DNA of 42,464 bases from assembly GCF_008107685.1 (NCBI RefSeq), contig NZ_VIRF01000043.1, positions 1 to 42,464 of the forward strand. The letters run 5' to 3'. This DNA is from Novosphingobium sp. BW1 (lineage in GTDB: Bacteria; Pseudomonadota; Alphaproteobacteria; Sphingomonadales; Sphingomonadaceae). Positions 1-7,827 of the stretch are shown piece by piece; the stretch's first letter is position 1; the number at the start of each line of letters is the position of its first letter. The notes under the pieces are model-generated. The model ran no database searches. It was not told the origin of the DNA and saw nothing but the letters and a program-made list of their open reading frames with translations. The position numbers and the translations under genes were made by a program.

Positions 1-262
1 TCGAGCCGCTTGGTGTCCGGTCCTGTAACCTCAATCTGGATGCCCGTTCGCATGCGCCATCTTCGCATGTCCCCCCGTTCAAGGGAATCCCGAAAACGGA
101 ATCATCTGTTCCGATCAATCCACTAGGAGTTTTCCCGATGGGGAGAGGGCGCGGGCACGGAGATAGTCGAGGTCCGAAAATACGATCCCTCAAAAGGGCG
201 GACCGCGCACGATCCGGGAGCGGTCCGGAGCGTTCGCCCCGCATGAGGAAGGATGTACGTCT

Positions 263-1396
263 GTGTTTAAAGCGAACTTGCGACACGCAGCGCTTGCGCT
301 GGCCTGTCTGGCAGCCGGTGCTTCGCACATGGCTGGCGCGCAGGAGGACGCGGACGCCGACGCCGAAATCCCCGACAATCCCATCGATCCGGCCGCGATG
401 GCCGCACTCGATGAAATGAGCGCCTCGCTTCAGCAGCTTGCCAGCTTCACCGTGACCTCCGAGGCAACGAGCGAATTCGTGCTCGAGGCCGGGCAGAAGA
501 TTCAGTTCGGCGCCAATGTCGAGGTCAAGGTACCCCTGCCCGATGCCTTCCGAATTGTCAGTACGGCAGACACCCAGACCCGCGAGATGTTCTACGACGG
601 CAAGAGGTTCAGTCTCTTTGCGCCCAAGCTGAACTACTACGCCACTTTCGATGCCCCGCCGACGCTCGGCCAGACTATCGACAAGGCGCGTACCGAGTTC
701 GGTCTGGAAGTGCCGCGTGCGGACCTGTTTATCTGGGGGACCGACCAGACGATGCGCAGTCGCATCCTGAGGGCGATGGCCATTCGTCCCGAGACCATCG
801 GCTCGCGTACGTGCATGCACTATGCGTTTCGCCAGCAGCGGGTCGACTGGCAGGTCTGGATCGACCAGGGTTCCCGGCCGCTTCCCTGCAAGCTGGTCAT
901 CACCAACCGCGACGATGCCGTGACGCGCGGTGCGCATGTGACTTCGCCCCTTCCGGTAGCAGCCAGCGGCGCGCCGGGACACGCCGGTCTCATGGTGCCG
1001 CCGCGTGGACGCCCGAGCCATGGGGGAGGCAACCGGCCCAATGCCGGGCGCCCCAACCATAACAGGCCGAGCCACAATCGGCCCGGTCATGGGCACCGTC
1101 CCCCCGCGCGCGGCAGCTCGCTCGTGACCATCAATCACTACGAGAACGACAGCCACCACGGTGGCCACCATCACGACCACTGGGACAGCTGGGACGATCA
1201 TTGGCACCCGGTGCACACCGCAGCCACCGTTGCGGTCACGGCGGCCGTGGTCGGATCGATAGTGCGCAGCATTCCGCCCAATTGCAGCACGGTGATCGTA
1301 AACGGCATCAGCTACTCGCAATGCGGGAACACCTGTTACCAACCCCCGTACGCGGGCTCTTCGGTGCAGTACGTCATGGTCAATCCGCCGCGCTGA
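263..1396 (+). CDS. DUF2092-family secreted protein with His-rich C-terminal extension
   Basis: This 377-residue protein has a signal peptide at about residues 1-26, cut after AGA, and an acidic stretch just behind it. Residues about 40-220 read like the DUF2092 family, which are predicted periplasmic proteins with a LolA/LppX-like fold. Motifs supporting this are FYDGKRFSLFAPKLNYYA and PLPCKLVITNRDD. After about residue 230 the family-like part stops. A Gly/Pro/Asn/His-rich region follows (about 250-318, with HHGGHHHDHWD), then a hydrophobic segment (about 319-335) and a Cys-containing tail with CSTVIVNG and QCGNTCYQPPY. The start is GTG, chosen because GAGGAAGGA lies just upstream at 245-253. 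No ligand is known; a lipid- or metal-related envelope role is only a guess. The tail looks like a separate small secreted protein that became fused (see findings). Confidence 0.7.
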   Translation: MFKANLRHAALALACLAAGASHMAGAQEDADADAEIPDNPIDPAAMAALDEMSASLQQLASFTVTSEATSEFVLEAGQKIQFGANVEVKVPLPDAFRIVSTADTQTREMFYDGKRFSLFAPKLNYYATFDAPPTLGQTIDKARTEFGLEVPRADLFIWGTDQTMRSRILRAMAIRPETIGSRTCMHYAFRQQRVDWQVWIDQGSRPLPCKLVITNRDDAVTRGAHVTSPLPVAASGAPGHAGLMVPPRGRPSHGGGNRPNAGRPNHNRPSHNRPGHGHRPPARGSSLVTINHYENDSHHGGHHHDHWDSWDDHWHPVHTAATVAVTAAVVGSIVRSIPPNCSTVIVNGISYSQCGNTCYQPPYAGSSVQYVMVNPPR

Positions 1397-1439
1397 TCCC
1401 TTGAGGCGCGAAGGTCGAAGGGCGCAATAGAGGAACACG

Positions 1440-2084
1440 ATGAGCTTCCTTATCGTGCTCAAGCTGGCCCTGGCTTTCAGCCTCATGCTGATTGTCTTCG
1501 CGCTGGCGCTGCGGGTCCGCATCGCGGACCTGGGCTACACGGTGGAGCACTGGCGCGAGGGGCTGGGCGCGCTGGCCGCCATCGCCTTCTCGCAGCTGCC
1601 GCCGATCCTGCCCGCCAAGCAGCTCAAGATGGGGGCAAGCCCGGGCTATGCGACAGGTCTTCTCGTCATGGCGGCCTTTACCTCGATCCTGATTGCGCGG
1701 TCTCTGCTGGGCCCGCATGTCGTCAAGGTCGGGGTCAAGGCAAGCCGGGCAGGGACCATTCTGCTGCTGCTGCTGCTGGGCGTCGTAGGACTATCCGCAG
1801 GGCTTATCCCGGCGATTTCGCATGTCGTCGGGCAGGGCACGCTGCTGGTTCTCGCGCTGGCGGTCGCTGCCGGTGTGCTTGCCGGCTACATGCTGCGCGG
1901 GAAGGAGGTGGGCAACCGCAAGGCACTGGCGCTGGCGGCCGCCTCGCGCCACCAAGGCGCGGCTATCGCCATTGCGACGCACAGCCTCCCGCACGCAGCC
2001 CAGACACCTGCCGCGATTGCGCTGGCTGCCACCGTCTCGGGCCTGATCTGCGTGCCGCTCCTGAAGCTCATGGAACGCCCTTGA
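1440..2084 (+). CDS. bile acid:sodium symporter (BASS) family protein, internally shortened
   Basis: This open frame of 214 codons encodes a very hydrophobic protein. Its N-terminus (MSFLIVLKLALAFSLMLIVF) and C-terminal half (GNRKALALAAASRH, AAIAIATHSLPHA, TPAAIALAATVSGLI) read like BASS-family transporters, which carry bile acids or other organic anions with Na+. Members usually have about 300 residues and ten helices; here only about six hydrophobic segments remain. Sequence seems to be missing around residue 40 (LAAIAFSQLPPILPAKQLK runs on directly from the first helix) and around residue 85 (ARSLLGPHVVKVGVKASRAG). The start has GAGGAA five bases upstream. It lies 43 bp after the DUF2092 gene. 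The frame is open, but the fold is unlikely to be complete, so it is probably a decaying gene. Confidence 0.6.
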   Translation: MSFLIVLKLALAFSLMLIVFALALRVRIADLGYTVEHWREGLGALAAIAFSQLPPILPAKQLKMGASPGYATGLLVMAAFTSILIARSLLGPHVVKVGVKASRAGTILLLLLLGVVGLSAGLIPAISHVVGQGTLLVLALAVAAGVLAGYMLRGKEVGNRKALALAAASRHQGAAIAIATHSLPHAAQTPAAIALAATVSGLICVPLLKLMERP

Positions 2085-2103
2085 AGTAGCGCTCCGGCGC
2101 GCC

Positions 2104-2475
2104 TCAGAAGACGAGCGCAGGGCCGTTCATCTTGTAACGCACGCGCCCGCTCCAGGCGTACTTCTCGATACCCAGACGGTAGTCCACGTAACGGCAGGCC
2201 ACTCCCAGCGCGAGGTGCTCGAAAACGCGGTAGTTGAGCCCGGCCTGCACGTTGACGAGCTTGCCATCGTAGTCCTTGATCTTGAGCGAGAGATAATCCA
2301 CCCGGCCGCTTGCCTCCAGGCGCGGCGCCACCTGCCAGGTGCCGAACAGGCCGACCGTAGGCAGCGGCGCGAAGACTTTCTTGACCCGGGTCGTCGCTTG
2401 CCACAGCGCAGAGGTCAGGAGCGCACCTACAAGCGCGGCGGCCCTCTTGCTGCACGTCTTGATCCATCGCATCAT
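2104..2475 (-). pseudogene. C-terminal remnant of an outer-membrane beta-barrel protein
   Basis: The 123-codon frame ends with alternating amphipathic strands: GLFGTWQVAPRLEASGRVDY, LVNVQAGLNYRVFEHLALGV, YRLGIEKYAWSGRVRYKMNG, and a final Phe typical of barrel proteins. This matches the last three or four strands of an outer-membrane protein. The first 30 residues (MMRWIKTCSKRAAALVGALL) do not look like a clean continuation of the barrel, and the remaining strands are absent. I read it as a 5'-truncated gene that happens to be open from an ATG at 2475. It converges on the BASS gene, with stops 19 bp apart. About 265 bp upstream (2476-2740) hold nothing I recognise. Confidence 0.45.
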
Positions 2476-2740
2476 CCTCCCGGCGCCCGATTGCGCCCTT
2501 GCCGCACACCCTGCTGCACAGGGGCACTTTAGCGTCGGGGAGGGGATGGCTCATCGGGGGGTCTCCCAAGTCCAACCTGGGGTGGTCCCGGAATGTGAAG
2601 GCTTTGGGCGCATTGGGCACACACCGGACGGCCAGCGCACCTTTCGGGGCAAGTCGTTGCAATGCGCTCGCCTCTTGCCATGCCAGGGCTCTGCGCAGCG
2701 CACTCAGAGTGGTGCGGGAAAGGCAGGAGAGGCGCGCGCG

Positions 2741-3700
2741 TCAGTTCGCTTGGCCTGCAAGGAAGGCTGCCAGCGCGGCGCCAGTGGCGGCAGGCTGGTC
2801 CTGCACGGGAAAGCCGCTGGCATCTGGCAGGATCACCGAGCGCACATCGCGTAGCTGGGCTTCGGCCTCTTGGCGATAGATCAGGAAAAAGGTGTCGCGT
2901 TCACCATAGAGAAGCAACGTGGGGGCCTCGACCTGGCGCATGAGGGTGGGAAAATCCGTAAGCGCGACGCCGCGCTCCTGGGGTCGTATCCAGCGTCCGG
3001 CAATGCGGCGGCTGGTGTTCTGTTCGGCGGCGATACGCGGCGCATTGTCGAGGTGGAAGACCGCCCTGGACAGTGCGGCGGCGCTGGGGAGGGGATCGCC
3101 TTTGGGCGTGAACATCCCGGCCTGCCCGGCTTCTTTCGCCATGACCTCGTCCCAGGTGCGTGCGGTGCCCAGAACGCAGGAGGGAAGGGCAAGGCGCTCC
3201 ACCAGCTGCGGGCACAGCGCAGCGAGAGCGATCGCCACGCAGCCGCCGAGCGAGGATCCGGCAAGGTGGACTTTCGAAAAGCCCATCGTGCGGCCCAGCT
3301 CCTCCAGCGTCCCGCGTACCAGCATCGCGGTTTCGTGCACGCTCTGGACTTCGGGCGGCGCCCCGTCCCAGGTCGAGGCGCCGTGTCCGGGCAGGTCGAT
3401 GGCGATGACCAGCCGGTCCTTGGCCAGTGCAGGCGCTACGCCGCGCCAGTCCGCGACCCAGCCCCCCAGTTTGTGGAGGAGCACGACCGGGGGCTGGTCA
3501 CCGGGCGTGCCGAGCGTTGCATAGTGCAACCGGCCACCGGCGCGGCGCACCGAACCATGGCTGTCCCAGATATCGGGCGGAGCCGGGGCGAAGGCGATGT
3601 CAGAAGCGGAACTGGCCACGGTGCGTGTGGTGAAACCTCCTGTAGTGGCCAGGGCACAGGCGCCTCCGATGAGACGATTAAGTGTTCGACGCGTGACCAT
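2741..3700 (-). CDS. alpha/beta hydrolase with twin-arginine signal, catalytic His apparently lost
   Basis: This 319-residue exported hydrolase starts at ATG 3700, preceded by AGGAAA; longer upstream starts add no signal-like sequence. The N-terminus has a twin-arginine motif (TRRTLNRLIGGACAL), so Tat export is likely. The fold is shown by VVLLHKLGGWVADW, the strand and turn IAIDLPGHG, the nucleophile elbow GSSLGG (Ser150) and LLYGERDTFF (Asp269 as acid). Where the family has GH followed by FPxxxxP near the C-terminus, this protein reads DASGFPVQDQP (residues 293-303), so the His is missing, as if one codon were deleted. Hydrolytic activity is therefore doubtful. The gene is divergent from the cytochrome-containing propeller gene at 3881, with a 180-bp shared intergenic region. 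The substrate is unknown. Confidence 0.75.
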   Translation of the reverse strand: MVTRRTLNRLIGGACALATTGGFTTRTVASSASDIAFAPAPPDIWDSHGSVRRAGGRLHYATLGTPGDQPPVVLLHKLGGWVADWRGVAPALAKDRLVIAIDLPGHGASTWDGAPPEVQSVHETAMLVRGTLEELGRTMGFSKVHLAGSSLGGCVAIALAALCPQLVERLALPSCVLGTARTWDEVMAKEAGQAGMFTPKGDPLPSAAALSRAVFHLDNAPRIAAEQNTSRRIAGRWIRPQERGVALTDFPTLMRQVEAPTLLLYGERDTFFLIYRQEAEAQLRDVRSVILPDASGFPVQDQPAATGAALAAFLAGQAN

Positions 3701-3880
3701 GGCGGGGATTTCCTCGTGCGGTACTTGGAGTGAAGGGGCAGGCTCCCGACAGGTGGGCGCCGGGTCGAGCAGCTGCCCGGAGCCTATCCGCGTGCCGAGA
3801 AGTGGCAAGCGTGGGGCTTCGGTCCGGCCCATCTATCCTAGGCTGCGCGGACAGGGCGCAGGGCAGACAGGGGAAGCGAG

Positions 3881-5962
3881 ATGGCACGGACGGTAAGAAG
3901 AGCAATGCTGGGGGCGGGACTTCTGGCTCTGGCCGGTGTCGCGATGGCGAATGCAGGCGCGCAGAAGGCGCCATCGGGCGCGGCCGAGAAGCTCACCTAT
4001 CACGTGTCGCCTGGGCGCGAGGGCTGGACCGACCGCGAGCCTGCACTCGATCCCCAGAGCGTCATGGCCTCCGACTTCGGTCAGGTCTGGCAGTCGCCGC
4101 AACTCGATGGCTTTGGCGCGAAGCCTGCGCGCCTTTTCGCTTCACCACTCTACATCGGCGATCTGGATTTCACCGAGGGCGCGTTTGCCGGAGGGCGCCT
4201 CGCGCTCGCCTACGCGGTCACGAGTACGGGTTATGCCTATGCTATCCATGCCAGGGGGCAGGCGAGTGCCGAGGCCGGAGCAATCCTGTGGAAGCGCCGC
4301 CTTACACCCAGTCCGTGCCAGGACGGCCAGATGGGCAATCTGGCCACGCCTGTCATCGACAGAGAGGCCGGACGCATCTATGTGACGAGTTGCCGCGACG
4401 ACTGGATCTGGGACATCCACGCGCTCGATCTGCGCACCGGCAAGGAACTGCCCGGCTGGCCGCTGGAAGTCAGCGCGCGCACGGTGACCGCCGATGTGAA
4501 CCGCAATGGCACCTCGCATTTCGTGGAGGGGCAGATCTATTTCCAACGCGGCGCGCTGGCGCTGAGCGCGGACGGAAGCAAGCTCTACGTCGCTTTCGGG
4601 CCGGACATGCAGGGCTTTCTCGTCTCGGTCGACACGGCGCGCGAAGGCGGGGCGCGCGCGCAGCCGGCGATCTCCAGTGCCTTCTCCTCGATGCCGAGCG
4701 AGGTGATGGAGCAGGGCGGTATGTGGGGGGCCTCGGGTCCGGCCATCGATCCGCAAGGGCGCATCTACATCGCCTCGGGGGCGAGCGTGCTCAACGCGCT
4801 CAACAAGGGCGGCATCGCCGGGGTCTATCCCGATGTCGATCACGCCTGGGGACAGTCCATCCTCCAGTTTCGCGACACGGCGGACAGGGGGCTGGACCTT
4901 GCCGGAACTTTCTCGCCGTTCAACTACTGCCAGACGGCGGCCTCGGACATCGACATCGCGAGCAGCGGGGCGGTGGCTTTTGATCTGGAGCCCGGACATG
5001 CAACCTCGCACCGCTTGCTGGGCCTGGGTGCCGCGAAGCAGGGGCTCGCCTTCCTCCTTGACCGTGACAACATGCCCGGCAACAACACGCGTCGTCCGGC
5101 GTGCAGCGAGGACCCGGCCGCCGATCCTTCGCTATTGGCTCCCGAAAATCAATCCGCATTCGGATCGCGCGGGCCCACGCTCATCTTTGGGCCTTATTCG
5201 GACAGCATCGGAATGGGCAATTCGGCCAAAAGCCGCAGCGCCCTTGCCCACTTTCGCAGCGCACGAGGGGCGCATTATCTCTACTTTGCGGGCAGCGCGA
5301 AGGAGGGGGCGGACTTTGGCACCAACGTCCCGCCCAGCCTCGTGCGTGCCCGCGTTGTGGCGGAGGCTGGCAAGGCGCCGTTCCTGCGCGTCGATGCGCG
5401 CGAGATGACGGTGACCTTGCAGAACCCGGGCGCGCCTATCGTCTCGAGTCATGAGGGCAAGGGGGGCGTGGTCTGGGTGCTTGACACCAACGTCCCGCGA
5501 AGTGTCGATATCTACCAGCCCGATGCGCCCGGTGCCCGGCTCCACGCCTTCGATGCCGCGACGCTCACGCCTCTCTGGAACAGCGGCAACGCGCTTTACA
5601 CCTCGGGCAAGTACAACGAACCGGCCGTGGTCGATGGTATGGTGATAGTGGGGACCGACCGATTGCAGGCCTTCGGCAGGCGCACGGCCGCGACGCCTTG
5701 GTTCGCCGATGCCCCGGTGCGCGAGGTCAAGGCGGGGTCGGATGCAAGCGTGGGCAAGGCCGTCTATGGCGCGCGCTGCGCCAGCTGCCACAGCGCGGCG
5801 AGTTCGGGCGCGCCCTCGGTCGAAACGCTGGCGGCCTATCCGCTGGAGCGAATCGTCACGGCCATGACCACGGGCAAGATGCAGGAAATGGCCTCGGGCC
5901 TCAGCCGTGACCACATCCGGGCCGTCGCCGAGCACGTGCGCCGTCAGGGGCAAGAGCGCTAG
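3881..5962 (+). CDS. secreted PQQ-type beta-propeller protein with C-terminal cytochrome c domain
   Basis: This 693-residue protein has an N-terminal signal peptide (about 1-27, ending ANAGA). Most of it consists of propeller-like blades such as ATPVIDREAGRIYV, WDIHALDLRTGKELPGWPL, GPAIDPQGRIYIASGA, WVLDTNVPRSVDIY and LHAFDAATLTPLWNSG. These resemble PQQ-dependent dehydrogenases and related PQQ-like repeat proteins. The C-terminus carries one c-type haem site, CASCH at residues 633-637, with a likely Met axial ligand in TGKMQEMASGL. The arrangement resembles quinohaemoprotein or polyvinyl-alcohol-dehydrogenase-like enzymes. It suggests a periplasmic oxidation passing electrons to the respiratory chain. 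Whether PQQ is bound and what is oxidised cannot be told from sequence; no pqq genes are in the window. Confidence 0.72.
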   Translation: MARTVRRAMLGAGLLALAGVAMANAGAQKAPSGAAEKLTYHVSPGREGWTDREPALDPQSVMASDFGQVWQSPQLDGFGAKPARLFASPLYIGDLDFTEGAFAGGRLALAYAVTSTGYAYAIHARGQASAEAGAILWKRRLTPSPCQDGQMGNLATPVIDREAGRIYVTSCRDDWIWDIHALDLRTGKELPGWPLEVSARTVTADVNRNGTSHFVEGQIYFQRGALALSADGSKLYVAFGPDMQGFLVSVDTAREGGARAQPAISSAFSSMPSEVMEQGGMWGASGPAIDPQGRIYIASGASVLNALNKGGIAGVYPDVDHAWGQSILQFRDTADRGLDLAGTFSPFNYCQTAASDIDIASSGAVAFDLEPGHATSHRLLGLGAAKQGLAFLLDRDNMPGNNTRRPACSEDPAADPSLLAPENQSAFGSRGPTLIFGPYSDSIGMGNSAKSRSALAHFRSARGAHYLYFAGSAKEGADFGTNVPPSLVRARVVAEAGKAPFLRVDAREMTVTLQNPGAPIVSSHEGKGGVVWVLDTNVPRSVDIYQPDAPGARLHAFDAATLTPLWNSGNALYTSGKYNEPAVVDGMVIVGTDRLQAFGRRTAATPWFADAPVREVKAGSDASVGKAVYGARCASCHSAASSGAPSVETLAAYPLERIVTAMTTGKMQEMASGLSRDHIRAVAEHVRRQGQER

Positions 5963-6540
5963 GCGCGAACCGCTGCGCCCGGTTCAGCGCCGGTGCAGCA
6001 AGTTCGCCGGAGGGCGCGAGGCGCAGGCACGCCTGTACCGGAGGAGCGCTGCGCAAGGGAATTCGCTCAAACCGGGCGCCCAGCGCGTGGATTACCCGGC
6101 GCTCCCAACCGGCAAGGCGAAAGTGTGTGTCGGCGAGGCTCATCGGGGCTCCGGTCGCCCCGGACAGCTCTGCGTTGGGCTCGCTCTCGGCGTAGAAGCG
6201 GTTACGCTGCGCGTCGCTGAGCCGGCGACACCATTTCGCATAGGCTCCATGAAGCCACAGTCGACGGTGGCTTGGACCCAGTCGAGCAGCCCCGGCACGT
6301 CGGCATTACCCTGACCGAAGGAAGGCGCGGCAAGCGAGAGCAGGTTGGTGAGGTTGAGGCTGTAGAGTGTGCCCTAGGGGCCTTGAGTACCTCGACGCGT
6401 TAAAGGTCGAAGATCGAACCTCCGGCCATCGAGGGGTAGGGGAGGGCGAGTTCGACCTGAGCCTGGACTGCCTGAAGGGGCAAGAAGGCGGCCCCGATCG
6501 CCAGCGACGCCGTGCTGCTGGCCAGTGCTGTTCTGCGCAT
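5963..6540 (-). pseudogene. frameshifted remnant of a secreted protein, family not identified
   Basis: Reading leftwards, coding-like segments lie in different frames. At 6540 an ATG opens a 46-codon frame with a good signal peptide (MRRTALASSTASLAIGAAFL, cut near VQAQ) that ends at 6400. A second segment follows with LYSLNLTNLLSLAAPSFGQG and DVPGLLDWVQATVDCGFM. A third, shifted by one base near 6245, reads AYAKWCRRLSDAQRNRFYAE, then HFRLAGWERRVIHALGARFE, to about 5970. Together they look like one gene cut by frameshifts and deletions. I do not recognise the family. The signal peptide suggests an exported product. Apart from this debris, nothing else is visible here. Confidence 0.4.
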
Positions 6541-6639
6541 CTCTCGTTCCCCGCTCCTGCCTCCTCTTTGTCGAGCTTGGCCCTATTTTGTCTATTTGCA
6601 TAATTACATTCTGTACTTCCGAAGAGGAAGCTATCGGAT

Positions 6640-6957
6640 TTGATAGGGGGATGGCGGGTAATAGCGAACTGGTGGGACTGGCGTTTCAATCGCGCGATCC
6701 CGGGCGCTCCCTCGGGCTGCTACTCGTCGCGACATGTGCCGATATCAGTTCTGCGCAGCACGCTGGGCGCGGTGTTCTGGGCGAGCGACGGGAAATCGGC
6801 GATGTGTGCCCCCCTGTTCGAAGCGCATGCCCTCCAGCTTCACCGGCAGGCCGCGCGCTTCGTCGCGGCCTGCGACCCCCTCGTGCATGGCGCGCCCGAG
6901 ACCGACCTATGCGGGCTCACCCGGCGCGAGGTGCAGTGCCTCAAGCTGGCGGGGGGG
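6640..6957 (+). pseudogene. LuxR-family regulator remnant (N-terminal part up to start of HTH)
   Basis: The frame opened at 6640 contains VFWASDGKSAM, FEAHALQLHRQAARFVAAC and then LTRREVQCLKLAG. The last motif is the typical beginning of a LuxR/GerE helix-turn-helix (LTxREvevLrwaA). The preceding part fits the end of an autoinducer-binding-type sensor domain. The HTH breaks off after the first helix at a run of eight G residues (6951-6958). The same reading frame then continues directly into an acyl-CoA synthetase fragment. About 50 residues of DNA-binding domain are therefore missing, and the product cannot bind DNA as a LuxR protein. Confidence 0.5.
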
Positions 6958-7348
6958 GACAGGGTGGCTTTCATCGGCAAGGGCAGTGATCGTTTCTTCG
7001 AGCTCCTGTTCGGGGGCGCGCGCATTGGCGCTGTCCTGGCACCGCTGCTATGGCGTCTGGCCGTTCCCGAAGCCGAAGCGATCCGAGCACATTGTGCGCC
7101 GCGCTCCAGCTTTACACCTGGTGCCCACCTCGATCCAGATACTGTTGACCCGTCCCGGTATCCGCGAGCGGACCTTCCCGCAGCTGCGCACGATGCTTTA
7201 CGGTGCCAGTCCCATCGCACTCGATCTCCTGCGCGAGGCGACCGAGGTCTTTGGCTGCGAGTTTGTGCAGCAATACGGCATGACCGAGACCTGCGCGACC
7301 GTGGTCTACCTGCCGCATTGCGAAGAGCGCGAACACGGCGTCAACTGA
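6958..7348 (+). pseudogene. acyl-CoA synthetase (AMP-binding) remnant with large internal deletion
   Basis: From 6958 the frame reads DRVAFIGKGSDRFFELLFGG and ARIGAVLAPLLWRLAVPE, the early part of an AMP-forming acyl-CoA ligase. After about 7090 the coding sense moves to another frame: LVPTSIQILLTRPGIRERTF, LRTMLYGASPIALDLLREA, FGCEFVQQYGMTETCATVV. The last is the conserved YGMTE adenylate-binding motif. Roughly 190 residues between these blocks, including the P-loop, are absent. So are the N-terminus and everything after VVYLPH. It is a dead fragment of a fatty-acid or aromatic-acid CoA ligase. Confidence 0.7.
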
Positions 7349-7374
7349 CGCGGCCTTCACGCGGTTTTTAGGCT

Positions 7375-7511
7375 TCAGCGCGGAGCCATGCGGCTAGCAC
7401 CATCGAGCCGCAGGGCCAATGCCGTGTTGATGATCTCCCCGCGCTCACCTCGGTCCAGCGGATCGAGCGTGAGCATCCCCGCATCGCTCATGGCGATGCC
7501 GGCAAATGTGA
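7375..7511 (-). pseudogene. possible C-terminal remnant of an unidentified gene
   Basis: On the minus strand an open stretch reads TFAGIAMSDAGMLTLDPLD, then GEIINTALALRLDGASR and a stop at 7375-7377. The composition is protein-like, and the pattern vaguely recalls the last helices of a TetR-type regulator. That assignment is weak. It lies antiparallel to and directly beside the SDR fragment, consistent with joined debris. Confidence 0.25.
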
Positions 7512-7519
7512 AGGTGGTC

Positions 7520-7717
7520 TCGTCAGGCTACTTTGCCCCCGAACTCGCCAGAGACTGGTTCGAGACCGAGGCGGGCCAGCGGCAGGTGGCGGCGATGCCG
7601 CGTCGACGTCGGATGGACGAGGACGTGCTCGACGCGGCGTTGCTCCACCTGCTTTCGGCCGAGAGCCGCTGCATGACTGACGTCGACATCCGCATCGATG
7701 ATGGGCAGGCGCTTTGA
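7520..7717 (+). pseudogene. C-terminal fragment of a short-chain dehydrogenase/reductase
   Basis: The last 65 codons read GYFAPELARDWFETEAGQRQ, then MPRRRRMDEDVLDAALLHLL and DVDIRIDDGQAL before the stop. This is the usual end of classical SDR oxidoreductases (substrate loop, then the G-T/V-D-xx-DGG-like terminal motif). The Rossmann glycine motif, catalytic Ser/Tyr/Lys and all preceding sequence are missing. The upstream part of the same open frame is antisense to another remnant and is not SDR-like. It is a non-functional leftover. Confidence 0.6.
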
Positions 7718-7827
7718 GTGGTCAGGTCTGGGCCACCTTGTTGGCGGGCGCGGCGAGGCCCTTGTACAGGCTGCGAGGTGAAAGGGTCACGAGAGGTTCT
7801 TCGAAAGAGGCAGGCGCACGCGGTGGA

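Noticed and set aside
138..419. A small frame with AGGAG seven or more bases before ATG 138
   Set aside because: Arg/Pro-rich, overlaps the DUF2092 start in another frame and has no signal or known motif.
2086..2096. GTAGCGCTCC near the end of the BASS gene as a further LacI site
   Set aside because: Only the AGCGCT core is shared, and the position is between convergent genes, not at a promoter.
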